Of a DNA stretch of 64,000 bases, positions 10,377-23,027 are shown piece by piece. The number at the start of each line of letters is the position of its first letter. The stretch's first letter is position 1. The DNA is from Chirona hameri (lineage: Eukaryota > Arthropoda > Thecostraca > Balanomorpha > Balanidae): positions 103,039-167,038 of the forward strand of contig JAXIVJ010000926.1 in assembly GCA_036785665.1 (NCBI GenBank). The letters run 5' to 3'. The position numbers and the translations under genes are program-made. The notes below the pieces were generated by a model. That model had not been told where the DNA came from and ran no database searches. It saw only the letters and a list, made by a program, of their open reading frames with translations.

Positions 10377-11847
10377 TTATAATGTTGTCACTATCGCATT
10401 GTTTTCGTCATATTCCTCCAGAATTTGATGTTTGGTGATATTTTTTTTAAGTTGCTTAGAACGGGGAATCGCAGTGAGTTGTGGTAAAACAGATGATATT
10501 GAAGAGTTCCATGGGCGTGGACCAAACCAAGCTATTGTGCGGATGCGGTAAAGTTTCCTAGTAAATATTTCAATGAAGTGACGTGTTATTCTAGATCCAC
10601 GATGGTTAGGCGGAGATAAATTGAAGAGTGATCTAATCAAGGTTGGAGCTTCTCGGGTAATGACACTATGCATTACTAGAATGGACTGTTGTTTAGCAAT
10701 ATCTGTAAGTTTAAGAAACATTGGGTTCTAGTGGGCAATCCTATGTTGATTGTCAATAATCCTAACTGCTTTCTTCTGAAGAATGAATAGTTTATTGAGT
10801 AATGTTTGCGCCGAATTTCCCCAAATAAGGCAGCAATAATTGAGATAGGGCATAACTAGACTATTATACAATAATATATTAGCGGCCAAAGAAGAATCTT
10901 GATCGCTTTAGTTTGCCAATATTTCGGCTAATTATGACAGCTATGTGATCAATCTTAATGTTTTCTCTTCCACTTAATGTTTGTATCTATGTATACGCCC
11001 AGATACTTTACAGTCTCAGAGTGTTTGATAATGCTTCATTCAAAATTACTTTAATCTTTACATCTTGATTACTACTATTATACAGTTGATAAAACGTCTT
11101 CCTAGTGTTCAAGGAAAGTTTATTTATCTGAAACCATTTGCAAAGCATTAGTAAATTTGAGTCTATAATATTTTGTAGTTTTACTGCGTTATCGGCTTCA
11201 AAAAGCAATTGCTGTATCGTCTGCATATAACAATGTTGATGCCTGTTTGCAAACACTAGGAAGATCATTTATGTACAGAATAAAGAGCAGGGGTGCCAAA
11301 ATAGATCCCTGTGAGACACCAAAGTTTATTTTTTGCAAACTGGATTTTATATTGAGATATTCAACACACTGATATCGATCATTTAAATACAATTCAAATA
11401 AATTTAGAAATGTGCCCAAAAAGCCATATGCCCTGAGTTTGCTTAGTAGTGTGCTATGTTCCACCGTGTCAAAAGTTTTTTTAGGTCTAAGTATATCCCA
11501 CATATAATATTGTTGTGCTCAAATCCTTTTAGGACTTTATCTTGTAGGAGGAGCAGGGGCATATAAATTGAGTGGCCCTTTCTGAAACCGAATTGATTAC
11601 AGCAAAGAATATCGTTATTTGAAATATGATCCATCATTCTATGATGTATAATTTTTTCCAGAACTTTTGAAAGGTAGGGCAAGATGCTAATTGGCCGGTA
11701 GTTGTTCATATTTGTATTATCACCTGATTTAAAGATCGGTCTAACCACTGCAATTTTAAGTTTATTGGGAAATACCCCAGCTTGTAAGCAATAATTTACA
11801 AAATGGACAATGTGGTGAATGATGGAATTATAATTAAGTTTAAACAA
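10377..11847 (-). pseudogene. LINE-2 reverse transcriptase pieces and C-terminus
   Basis: Successive frames carry RPIFKSGDNTNMNNYRPISIL, CCNQFGFRKGHS, YLDLKK (motif A, whose usual KAFD has become KLL with a frame slip to KTFDTVEH), VSQGSILAPLLFILYINDLP (motif B) and LLYADDTAIAF (motif C). A tail with SPPNHRGSRITRH and WFGPRPWNSS follows, typical of the LINE C-terminus. Frame changes occur near 11480, 11240 and 10900, so this is a relic. Confidence 0.85.
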
Positions 11848-12232
11848 TTTACCATTAATGTTGTCAACACCAGCCCCTACATTTTACATGTTTGTAACAA
11901 CTTTTATAAGTTCATCACTGTTTGTGAGCTCCACTTGATTTATTGTGTTATTACAAGTATTTACGAACATTAAGGGGCTCTCAGAGCATGGCTCAATTGT
12001 ACTTTGTAGTGCTTTCCCCACAGAGCTGAAAAATTTGTTAAAGCTATTAGCTATTTCGTTTGGGTTATCAACTTCAAATTATTTGTATTCTTGAAGGAAT
12101 TAGGTAAGCGCCTTGTATTGCATTTACCTATTGCATGTTCATTTAGTATGTTCCACATTTTCTTTGCATTATTTATGTTTGTTTCAAGTTGAGTTTCTAT
12201 GTATTTCTTTGTTGCACGTCTTATAATCCCAT

Positions 12233-13355
12233 TTAGGATGTTCCTATACTGATTATACTTTTCTTGTTATTTGGTGAAGGATGTTTTTGCTTCAAAGCAA
12301 ATAGCTTTGATCGGTGAATGATGGATGAAAGGATTGCAGGAGATATCCATGGCTTAATTGCGCTATTTTTGCTATTCGTTTTATGCTGATAACTATACCG
12401 ACTTTTGGTTGTTGAATAGGCATGTAAAAGAACATCACATGCTTCCTCTGGATCACTTATATTTTCAAAACCATCTAGTGCATGTATCAAGTCACTTGTG
12501 AACTGAGTAATTTTGCTGTAATCAAAATTGACCTTGGTTTCTCTTATGTTTTCATTGAGCACAATGTGTTTATTTAAAGTTGCAAATACTGGAAAATGGT
12601 CACTTGTATGATCAAATATTATACCAGAATTTTGAACACAGCCCAGGTTGTTACAAAATATATTGTCAATGAGAGAAGCACAAGTGTCTTGAGCTCTAGT
12701 GGGCTTTGATATTAATGGCGGAAAACCAGATGATGCCAAGGTACTAACAAATTCTAAAGTTTGGCTGTTATGGCACATGTTTAGAAGATCATAATTAAAG
12801 TCTCCACAAAGAAAGATAGTTTTGTTTTTGGTAGAAAGAAAATCAAGAGCAATCCCAAACTCATCATTGAAAATGCTATGGTTGAGGTTAGGAGGCCTAT
12901 ATAAAAGGAAAACAGTAATAAATAAAGTGCTACTCAATTGACACTCCAAAAGTAAAGATTTTGTACATTGAACAAGTTTGGGCATTTTCCTTATACTCTT
13001 TAAGCAATCATTTCTTGCATAAATCGCTACTCCTCCACCAACGCCCACATCTCTATTGTCAAAAAACCATGCGTTGACTTCTAAACTTCTTTTTTCCTCT
13101 ACCCCATCATGTAACCAAGTTTCTGAAACACTAATGAAATACCATCTACATTTTGTGGGGTGCAAGAATACCTGAAACTCTGAAAACTTATCATCAGATA
13201 ACATGGACCTTGCATTCACATGAATAATGCTAAATTGGTGGGAAATGTGAGGTTCTTGACTGCTAACAGATTCATTTTGGAAGCTTAAATATTTACAATT
13301 TGTTCTAAGGGTTTCAAAAGTGTTTTGGGTCTGTGATAGGTCAGAAGGCCAATTG
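12233..13355 (-). pseudogene. LINE-2 endonuclease and linker
   Basis: Blocks in order are HVNARSM, SVSETWLHD (catalytic Glu), GGGVAIYARND, FLLYRPPN, LCGDFNYDLLN (catalytic Asp/Asn), SKPTRAQDT and a final HTSDHFPVFATL, the SDH motif. The frame stays open upstream of the ATG at 13219 to about 13355. All catalytic blocks are intact, and the RT linker follows to about 12233 before the frame breaks. Confidence 0.88.
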
Positions 13356-13360
13356 TAGGG

Positions 13361-14415
13361 AATGGTGAAAACAATTGTTGATCGAGAGTTTGTGGGTGGG
13401 CAGTGCTCTCACACAGGTTCATGTACTATTCCTACTTAATAAAGGAACAACCGTAGCTTTGCTACAAGTTGTGTATAAATGTGATTATGCAATAAACTAT
13501 ATTGTTTTGTACAAGGATACAATATTCCCTTGGGGAAGCTCAGGGAATACATATATTACGTATTATGGCAGTATTTTAATGATAACCAAATTGCATGGAT
13601 ACCTACACCACTAAGAATCACGTGATAAGTACGCAGTGTGTCCATACAATTCAATAGTACACAAAAAGGCAACACCATGTCAAGAAAAGAAGAAAAAAAC
13701 GCATATTTTAAATTGAATGCGCATTTGCAACTTGAGGCATAGCAAAGGCGATGAAGCTGCTAATTAGAATATCAACTGGATTAATTTAAAGTGATTTACA
13801 CAAATTTGTTTTATCATTACCCCCTGCATCCTCAACTTAATGTTAATTCGATACCGGATATAGTTGCGCATTCCTTGAATTTATAGGTTCTTTCACCAAG
13901 ATACTTTAAGCCCAGAAATGAATATGTCAGAATGCATTGTGGCTATTCTCACGAAGGCATAACTTAGCGCGCCCCGTTTCGTTTAATTCTGTCTCAGCCT
14001 CGGTGTAAGAAATGTTCTCCATGTGACTTTAATCTTGAGGGATAGGTCTGATATGATATCCAAAATGGCACTGAACGAGCAATAAGGATTTGACGCCGAT
14101 GATGAGACCCACTTGTTCTCTCTTTATTATTATTTTTACTTACGAAAATACAAATGTTTGAATTAATATTATCAGTCATTAAATGGCCCGCAGGGTGATG
14201 TTTTTCCACATTTATAATGTACATCATTCATATATTGTCATCCACGCGGGCAGGTATTTTTACCAGAATGTTTTTTTGTGTGTCAAAATTCCGGTGATAT
14301 GAATGTGTATTTAAAGATGTGCAACAGTAAACCCATATTTAAAGTGAAAAAGATATGGTTTGTACCTCTATCCGTTCCTGGTGTATCTTTTCCGAGACTG
14401 CAAAAGTGGAGGGTG
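13361..14415. other. No gene seen
   Basis: AT-rich sequence with short open frames that match nothing I recognise. Confidence 0.5.
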
Positions 14416-14813
14416 TTAAAGGGAATGTTTCACATTTGTATTGGTTTTGAACTGAGATAGCCATTATCTTTGGCCGTTATTGAAATGGCGAAATACTAAG
14501 GTCATTTTCCTCAAAACTTAGCCGTTTTTAAGCAATTTAATTTATAATTTGCAAAATGGGGTCTAGGCTAGTGCCGCCGCTGATTGGCTGACAGCCACTT
14601 TGCCAGCCAATCCCACTTTGTCAGCCAATCAGCTGCGGTCTATAGCTCAATAATGACGCCATCATCCCAAATTTAAAACCTTAATTTGTATAAAGTTAAG
14701 TGACTTTTCGAGATAAAAATATCACCTTCGTTTTCAGCAGCACTTACTTCATATTTTCGACTACAACCAGCGTATATTTGACAACTTTCAGAAAGGTGAA
14801 ACATTCCCTTTAA
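14416..14813 (+). mobile_element. TTAA MITE E1 (398 bp)
   Basis: The element starts TTAAAGGGAATGTTTCAC and ends with its inverse (GTGAAACATTCCCTTTAA). The whole body is repeated in inverse orientation at 54092-54484, including two blocks of CCAATC-type sequence around a GCCGCTGATTGG core. It is non-coding. TTAA at both tips fits a TTAA target duplication. Confidence 0.92.
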
Positions 14814-14867
14814 GTGAGGGCGTCAGCTGATTGCCGGCTAGCTGCCGCGGGCATCAGCTGACTACAA

Positions 14868-15034
14868 ATCAGCTGCCGCGGGTGGGCGTCGCCAGCTGAT
14901 TTGTGGGTGGGCGTCGCCAGCTGATTTGCGGGTGGGCGTCGCCAGCTGATTTGTGGGTGGGCGTCGCCAGCTGATTTGTGGGTGGGCGTCGCCAGCTGAT
15001 TTGCGGGTGGGCGTTGCCAGCTGATTTGTGGCGC
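14868..15034. repeat. 25-bp minisatellite, about six copies
   Basis: The unit GTGGGCGTCGCCAGCTGATT plus five bases recurs exactly every 25 bp (anchor GCCAGCTGAT at 14891, 14916, 14941, 14966, 14991 and 15016). Related AGCTGA-containing sequence extends left to the end of MITE E1. Confidence 0.95.
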
Positions 15035-15699
15035 TGTTATTATCGGTGACCGTGTGCGATATGTGGTGACAGGAAGGCGCCACATTGACCGGGCGCAGCT
15101 GTACAGTAGGGCCGGCAATGGTGTACTGCTGCTGCCGGACGTGTCACCTGAGCCTTGTTCACGACCTCCTGCTGACGGGCCGCCCACGGCTGCCCAAAAC
15201 GGCAGCACACACCAACCTACGTCATCGCCGGCGATTACTACTAGAACACAAATGCTGTCGATTCACGATACATATCTGGCGTACTTGCTACGATAAATTT
15301 GCTCCTTCAGCTAGGTAAGTAGCAGAGCTTATGGTACCTAATACCAACATAAACAGTAAACTAAAATTATTGCAGACTTACTCCATATCCATATTCGCTT
15401 CTTCAAACTTTTCGCTTGGAGATCGTTGGTTGTTTATCGACGCTTCACGTTTGGAAATTGCCGCGTGCGCCAATTTGTGTTATCTGCTGCCCGGCTGACG
15501 CGATTTTCCTGCAGCAGCGACAGCAGGAGGCAGCAGAGATATGACGTCATGCACCGTACCCCTCCCCACATCCCATTCCCCCAACTTTTCCATGCTGATT
15601 GGTCGATACGTTTTGACAGCAGTAGGCAGGAGCAGTCAGCCCGTCAGCAGGCGTCGTGAACAAGGCTCTGGCCTTCTGTCTGTGGCAGACCTAGCAGTG
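15035..15699. other. No gene seen
   Basis: GC-rich sequence with short overlapping open frames on both strands and no recognisable domain. Confidence 0.5.
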
Positions 15700-17351
15700 T
15701 CAGCCATTTGACCATTGTCATTTCGTTTGTGGCATGTGCCAGTAAAAGCAAGTGGATCTTTGGCATTATTGACGGCAGTCATTTGACCATTAATCTTCCA
15801 TTTGTGGCAGCGATCTGACCATTAACCTTCCATTTGTGGCAGTCATTTGCCTCCCGTCTATGAGAGCTGAAAACCATTTGACCATTGACCTGTCTCAGGC
15901 AGTAACAGCAATGTTGCCATAGGCCGTCCATCTGGGACAGGTAGTAGCCATTTGACCATTGGTCTCTCATCTGTAACATGCAGTAGCCATTTGACCATTG
16001 GTCTCCCATCTGACAGGTGGTAGCCATTTGACCATTGATCTCTCATATGTGACAGGTAGTATCCATTGGTCTCCCATCTGTGATCCGTAGTATCCATTTG
16101 ACCATTGGTCTCCCATCTGTGACAGGTAGTAGCCATTTGACCATTGGTCTCCCATCTGTGACATGTAGTAGCCATTTGGCCATTGGTCTCCCATATGTGA
16201 CAGGTAGTATCCATTGGTCTCACATCTGTGCCAGATGGTAGCCATTTTACCATTGGTCTCCCATCTGTGACAGGTATTAGTCATTTGACCATTGGCCTTC
16301 CATCTGTGACAGGTAGTATCCATTTGACCAGTCTCCCATCTGTGACAGGTGGTAGCCATTTGACCATTGGTCTCCCATCTGTGACATGTAGTAGCCATTT
16401 GACCATTGGTCTCCCAACTGTGACAGGTAGTATCCATTGGTCTCCCATCTGTGACAGGTAGTAGCCACTTGACCATTGGTCTCCCATCTGATAGGTGGTA
16501 GCCATTTGACCATTGGTATCCCATCTGTGACAGGTAGTAGCCGTTTGACCATTGGTCTCCCATATGTGACAGGTAGTAGCCATTTGACCATTGGTCTCCC
16601 ATCTGTGACAGGTAGTATCCATTTGACCATTGGTTTCCCATCTGTGACAGGTAGCATCCATGTGACCATTGGTCTCCCATCTGTGACAGGTAGTAGCCAT
16701 TTGACCATTGGTCTCCCATGTGTGACAGGTAGTATCCATTGGACCATTGGTCCCCATCTGTGACAGGGGGAAGCCATTTGACCATTGGTCTCCCATATGT
16801 GACAGGTAGTAGCCATTTGACCATTGGTCTCCCATCTGTGACAGGTAGTATCCATTTGACCAGTCTCCCATATGTGACAGGTGGTAGCCATTTGACCATT
16901 GGTATCCCATCTGTGACAGGTAGTAGCCGTTTGACCATTGGTCTTCCGTCTGTGCCAGGTAGTAGCCATTTGACCATTGGCCTCCCATCCATGACAGGTA
17001 GTAGCCATTTGACCATTGGTCTCCCATCTGTGACAGATGGTAGCTATTCGACCATTGGTATCCCATCTGTGACAGGTAGTCGCTGTTTGACCATTGGTCT
17101 CCCATCTGTGACAGGTAGTATCCATTTGACCATGGGTCTCCCATATGTGACAGGTAGTATCAATTTTACCATTGGTCTCCCATCTGTGACAGGTAGTATC
17201 CATTTGACCATTGGTCTCCCATCTGTGACAGGTAGTAGCCATTTGACCATTGATATTGGCTACTACCTGTCTGTGACAGGTAGTATCCATTTTACCATTG
17301 GTCTCCCATCTGTGACAGGTAGTATCCATTTGACCATTAGTCTCCCATCTG
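15700..17351. repeat. 39-bp minisatellite array 1, about 42 copies
   Basis: The consensus unit contains CCATTGGTCTCCCATCTGTG followed by ACAGGTAGTAGCCATTTGA, 39 bp in all. The left flank (15.70-15.95 kb) is degenerate and the core is more uniform. Because 39 is a multiple of three, several frames stay open for hundreds of codons on both strands (13-residue periodic peptides). That is a consequence of the period, not evidence of a gene. The same unit forms a second array at 47.87-48.82 kb. Confidence 0.97.
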
Positions 17352-18028
17352 TATTTGTATTTGTATTTGGGCAATCCCGGATAAACTCCGGGCTATTACT
17401 ACCCATCGTCAGCAGATAAATTGCAGATTAAAGGTCATGAGGACAAACAGTCATACACACGCAAACACACGCACAAGTGCATCTGCCAGGACTCCGCCGC
17501 ACAAACAGCTCACTGCGCCCTCACATGTCCCGCGAGATGTCGTTTCAACTGCGTTCGAAAAGAGGCAGTCGGGAGTTGTACAAGGTAGTTCATGGTACAA
17601 AGTAGGTGCGCGGATAGAAACATGGCGTTTTCTCATTTCAGTCCGTGAACGAGGTATAAACAGGTCACTGCCCTGTCTCGTGGGTCGACCGTGCGTCTCA
17701 CCCACAGTCCGGAGCATACGGGAAAGTGAGTCGGGCTCGCCCGAATGAAGCACCTTGTGGGTGAGTGGCATGGTGTGACACCTGCCTAGATCTGCAGCGG
17801 AGAGCCAGCCAAACCTCTGATGTAGGTCCGACACGTGATCATTCTTTTTGCGGCCGAAAATGAGTTTCGCAGCAAAGCTTCACACTTGTGAATCCTGGAC
17901 ATATTAAGCTGTGAGCCGCTGCAGTACACTGACATGCGATAGCGGACCTGTGACAGAACCAAGGCGTCCACCAGAGTGGTCAGGACACTAGCAGGCAGGC
18001 TGTGCTTCAGATGTGATAGACCAGTTAA
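17352..18028 (-). pseudogene. LINE-L, 3' part (split by K1)
   Basis: Minus-strand frames encode GLSHLKHSLPASVLTTLVDA, a thumb/C-terminal RT segment, and then, after a slip near 17850, SDLHQRFGWLSAADLG and a C-terminal tail to about 17451. At 17352-17366 three TTTGTA/TTTG units (CAAATA on the LINE strand) form the 3' tail and abut the 39-bp array, so the LINE seems to have inserted into that array. The upstream part of the same ORF lies at 28837-29071, beyond the nested insertions. Confidence 0.85.
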
Positions 18029-19850
18029 CCCGACAGTCACTGGGGTATATTCTGCAACACGACTCACTGGGGGGGGGGGGGGGGGGGGCTTTTTTAGCCA
18101 CCCCCCCCCCCCCTCCCTGGTATCTTCAGAACCAATGATCGCAGTGGGACGCGCAAGGCGGCATTCGAAAGCGCTCAATGATATAAACCTAACGCACACT
18201 TAACTATATCAAATTAAGGTCACATGTCAGGTCACGGTCAAGTCAAACGTAAAAAATCGAGGTATTTGAGTTTATGGACAATACTTGCCATCCATGACCT
18301 TCGATTGCGCCTATGATCACCCAAAGTGCTGTTAAAGGTATGATACATATCCCACATGAGCTAAAGTGAAATTGTTGGAAAAGGTCGAGGTCAGGTCACA
18401 AAAGGTCACTACACACAAAATATCTACGAAAGTCATGCCGCACATGTTCTATGGATGCTTTTACGGGTATAATTCGATAGTGATATTCATTTTACCACCT
18501 GACTTCATTTACGTGGAGTTAGTGTAAAGTTCAGGTCAAGTTCAGGTCACTGAAGGTCAAAAATTGAAAATTATAAATGTAAATGAAAAAGCATATCAGT
18601 TTATTAACTATATCAGTTTAATCTAAAAAATACAGTGCTGGCATTTATTTGTCTGTATCTGGTCAATAAAAGCCAAAAACGCAATTTCAAAATATGACGT
18701 CATGATTTACCCATACTTTATATGCCATGTCATTCAAAAAAGATGATTTCTTTTTTAAATTTGGTATGGTAGTTGCCCAGATGTCTTTATATGACATATA
18801 TTCCGTTTTTTTTAATATCTTTGAAAATTTTGATTTTGTGGGCATTTAAACAAATAATTGGGGTCATAAACCAAAATTTTCGACATTTCGAGATAGCTGG
18901 TTTGTAGCCCTTATTTTCTACCTTTAACACGCGCCCTGGAGGGCCTCTGATAATTACACGCCCTGGAGGGGGGGGGGGCGGATTTCGCCCCCCCCCCCCC
19001 CTATGATCTCGAAAACCACGCAACGTAGCGACAGGCGGGAAACGACGTTAGATAGCTCGAGACAAGCTCTTTCGAAAGTATTTCGTTCATTTTGTTTTCA
19101 GGTCAATATTGAGGTCACCAGAGGTCATCAAGGGTCAGATTTTCAAGTTTTCAAGACTTCGGTTCGAACACCCCCAAATATCTCGGGAACTATGATAGTT
19201 AGCAGCAAGCGGAAAAAAGCAATCGAAAGTCATTGAAAAATGCAATCGACATAGGTGCCCTCAGATTTGAGCCCAGGTCAATAGTTTAGGCTCCAGAGGT
19301 CATCGAATGTCAAAAAGGTGATTTTGTTTTCAAAACTGTTTTCCCAAAATAACCTTTTACCTAATAAAGATAAAGCAATAATGTTTACGCCATTGCGTGT
19401 GTCTTGTCAAGGCACTTCGAATCATATTCATGGTGATCGGGTTAGGTCAACTGAGAAATCTGACCTCAGATCAAGGTCAAGTGGTGACCCAAGTTGGTCA
19501 TGTTGCATATTGGGAGACGTGTCTCGACGAGACAAACATATTGGTACCGTTGTCTCTTCTCTATCTTCATTATGTCGATAGTTATTGATAAAACCGTGTC
19601 GGCGGTCACAAAATTGACCTGACCTTAGGTCACCGATATTAGGAATCCGAGATTAACAAATTGTTGGTATCTATGACCTTATGAAGTCCTGCAAGATTGA
19701 AACCGATCGGCGTAAAACTGTTGCTGTGGTACTACTGCAAACGTTTTGGAGTTGTGGTCATCACGTGACCTGGTCTGGTGACCTGACCTGAGATGACCTG
19801 AGGCCAAGAATTTTACATAATGCGGAGGTTCATTTCTAAACAGGTATACA

Positions 19851-19881
19851 AAAAACGGCGGCGCTGCGCGCCGCCGTTTTT
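19851..19881. other. Perfect GC-rich hairpin inside H2
   Basis: AAAAACGGCGGCG and its exact inverse are separated by CTGCG: a 13-bp stem with a 5-nt loop. The A-rich/T-rich edges make it look like a terminator, but in this eukaryotic, non-coding setting no such role can be claimed. Confidence 0.85.
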
Positions 19882-20160
19882 ACGCCATCCTCGAAAAAAC
19901 GGAGGGGTGGGCGGATTTCGCCCCCCCCCCCTCCAGGGCCCTGTTTCACCAAGTGAATATATTCATGCCGTACTTCCGAAAAGTACGGCATCCAAAGTAT
20001 GACAGTAATACTATTCTGTTTCACCACGGTAATATATTACTTGCCGTAGGGAATATATTCAAAGAGAAATATTCGCGCATGCACTCAGAGCCGCGCGCTG
20101 ATTGGCTAGCGGGCGGTACTATATTTTCCGTCTGCAGACGTAAATAACGGAAAATATATG

Positions 20161-22519
20161 TTTATCTATATTTTTGATATATATTAATATTTTGATATTG
20201 ATTTATATTTTCATTTTTATATAATTACATGGTTTTCAAAGGATTTGTACTTATATTTATATTTTCTTGGAATGATTCACGCGGCGCCGGCATTCCAAGG
20301 CCGACAATGTAAACAAACAATCTCGTCGCCGGCTTTACCGTGCCTGGTGTAATTTCATGGCTGTTAGCTACTTACTACCTATGAAAATTAAGTGGTTTCC
20401 TGTTGTTTATGATTGACGTTAAAATTTAGATTGTTTTATTCGCTAAGGTAATTGTTAAGCGAATGCCTTCAGCGCCAGAGCAAGAGTCAATCGCCGGTGA
20501 CTTTGCAAGTGGAGAAGTTCACGTTCGCCATTGTGCGACACGAACGCGGAACGACTTGCCATCAGTCCGAAGTACGGCCTTGGTCCGAAGTATGAAAACA
20601 AAAAGCTATGAAGATAAACTACGGAAAACATTTGCTGAAGAAACAGCGTGGTGGCGTCGGGTAACAAGCTGTGTACTCGGCAACCGGGTTTAGGGTAACA
20701 TTTTGTCAGTCTAAACACGATTGCCAATAATATTTAATTTACAATAACCATTTTGTCACTTTAAATCAAAACTAGTGTATTTTGATAGGAAACGTCCAGA
20801 TCCGGGTTTATTCTGACTTTGGAGCATGTCAGCCTAAGCCCGGCTTAGCCTAACAGCGAATTAAACGATTTGGGTAGTTCCCTCCCTCGCCACCAGGGGA
20901 ATGAACACTTCTATCTGATCTCGCGGGATGTTAAAGATATGGAAGTATTTTAGCTTCATATGGTTGCATCTTGCAAACATAGTGGTGTTTCAGTTCCGGC
21001 GCAACGCGCATATTTGCGGTGCTTACCACAGTGGGGAAGCGTGCTGAGGCGAGTGCGTCATTTCTGACGCTAAGCTTCTGTGCTGATTGGGTCGTACAGT
21101 ACACACAATCTTGCGCGTTATCGTACATAGGCCGGCAGCATCTTTCGTGAAGTGCTCGGCATGCCGTGAATTTGCTACTCATGAAAGAAAACGTAGCGGC
21201 AATGACTATACAAGGTGGGTTTTTGTTGTATCCTGATGGTGTAGCTTTGATGAAAATTGAAACATCGATATAGACTATCTGTGTTCATAATGGCGAGGAC
21301 ATTGGAGATCTGCAAGGAAAAGTGGCTAGGTAATTATAGTGTGCGTCAGTGTAATGTAGTGTGCCAGCAATACAAAGTACAATTGAGAGGGATTATTGGG
21401 AAAGTGGAGGTGGAAGTCAAAATTATAATATGTAGGGTAAACAACTGTAATGGTGGACACATCCTAATGCCAGACTTTTCATTATCAATATGGTGTGTCA
21501 TCCCAATCTACACCGTCAATAGCATGGCAAGTCTGGTGTAAGGACATGTCCAGTGTAATGGTTGTGCTTAACTATGAGTGCTTTAGTCTGTTGGTATCGT
21601 CTAAACCTAGACACAGTGTCCTAGCATTGGGAAGTTTGGGTGGAAATTGACACCCTATGGATACTATTTTTCCACTCTTTTTCCTGAGTTTTACTGTGAA
21701 TTTTCCACTCCTTATTTTAAAATGTATTGCATAATTGGAAACCTGATACTGATTTATGGATGTAATGATAGGGACAGCCTGTGGATGGAAAGGCAGGTAA
21801 GAATTGGCATAGGTAATAACTAAATTTGGTGAGCAGGTAATTGGGTGATAAAGCCTGGTACATTTGCTTTTTGGTTTAATTTTCCACTCTTTATACTTAT
21901 TTTTAGTCAAGAGTTTTCCACTCCGCACCCCAGCTCCAAAGCAATTCTAGGAGCCTGCCTTGACAGTATGCAAATTTTGTTTTGAAATGTCCAGTGTTAC
22001 AGTCGTTAACTCTGCCTGAAATATCATTGAACTGGGTGCTGAAGCTTCCTTCGCTGGCTGATTTTTTCCTTTATTATATTCCCTGTTTATAAACTTGGGC
22101 GGTATTCCGCTTTTGCACACCTTTATACAGGCAAATTTAATATTGTATACCAATTCTACACCTCTGATTTCATCAGAACTGCACTCAAAACAGGGACATT
22201 CTCAGTACTTACCTGACAATAATGATTTGTATCACCTGACAATAGCCTCGCTGACGTCATTGAGTAGGTAGAGTAAAGGTCCAACCTCTGGTTACTGCAA
22301 ATTACCAGACTTCTCATGGTATTGGTGCCATATATGTGTTGTATTATCTGACAGATAATAACAATGCACTTGAACATCAACACACCACTAATAGCATGAC
22401 GTCTGGCATTGGGCCGTGGCCCGTGACCAGAGCTTGGATCCTTACTCTGCTGTCAAATTTGAATATGGTGTTAATATACTAATCTTGAATTGTTTTTAAC
22501 ACTGTTTTAAGAGACAATG
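20161..22519. other. Interior of element I, no gene recognised
   Basis: Only short open frames occur, for example at 20463-20693 and 21257-21541. None shows a transposase DDE or BED-finger pattern that I can see. Confidence 0.45.
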
Positions 22520-22720
22520 ATAATAATAAGTGTTAACCTAACTTTCATTATGGTAAAAAAGATGATCTAGTAAAGCAAACACAAGATTAGAAGCTTTCGG
22601 CTTGCGCCTTAATCAGTAAATCATAGGCTTGCTTGCTCCTTCCGAAAGCCAATCTTGTATTTTATTTACTAAATCATCTTTGTTGCCATTATGAGAGTTA
22701 GGTTAACGTTTATTATTATG
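22520..22720. mobile_element. Foldback element with TTAA at its tips
   Basis: TTAACCTAACTTTCATTATG at 22533 is mirrored by CATTATGAGAGTTAGGTTAA ending at 22706. The arms remain complementary through GATGATCTAGTAAA and the GCTTTCGG/CCGAAAGC core. Imperfect complementarity extends outside the TTAAs into TAATAATAAG/TTTATTATTA. It is non-coding. Confidence 0.8.
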
Positions 22721-22981
22721 TTAATAGACTTGCAATAAGTCGTCATAACTCCAAAAGTGAATCCATTATATAAATAGGTCTTCGACATTATATTTTTCAT
22801 TCTAATGAAAACATGTGATGAGATGTAAGAACAACTTCTGCAACAATTGTGAGAGTTATGCTGGGGACATAGATCCACCCTGGAATTTTGGTGAGATGCA
22901 CTGAGATCATGATGATGATGATTGGTGTTTAAGGGCGCTCTGACAATGAAGGTCACATGGTGCCCACCACTGAGATCATAT

Positions 22982-23027
22982 ATCCAATGCAAAATGTTTG
23001 TGAGCTCACAAACATTTTGCATTGGAT
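22982..23027. other. Perfect 46-bp palindrome without spacer
   Basis: The left half ATCCAATGCAAAATG plus TTTGTGAG is exactly inverted in the right half, with GAGCTC at the centre. A second near-palindrome, GGATCTCT-C-AGAGATCC, overlaps its right edge. Confidence 0.97.

Larger units (their letters stand above)
10377..13360 (-). mobile_element. LINE-2: second APE-type LINE family, decayed
   Basis: Minus-strand frames encode an endonuclease (about 13355-12233) followed by reverse transcriptase pieces (11847-11008) and a C-terminal piece (10721-10377). The sequence is distinct from LINE-1 and A-D: it begins IIHVNARSMLSDDKF and uses YADDTAIA at motif C. No ORF1 and no 2A motif are seen upstream. 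Many frameshifts and stops make it inactive. I place it only as an APE-encoding LINE of the wider CR1/Jockey/L2 group. Confidence 0.88.

Noticed and set aside
14862..15208. ORFs over the 25-bp minisatellite
   Set aside because: Repeat translation (NQLATPT-type periodic peptide) with no other support.
15858..17374. Long overlapping ORFs (up to 365 codons) on both strands
   Set aside because: They are produced by the 39-bp period, which is a multiple of three. The peptides are simple 13-residue repeats in several frames at once.
19851..19881. Rho-independent terminator
   Set aside because: A strong hairpin with a T run, but it lies in a eukaryotic non-coding transposon with no gene upstream.
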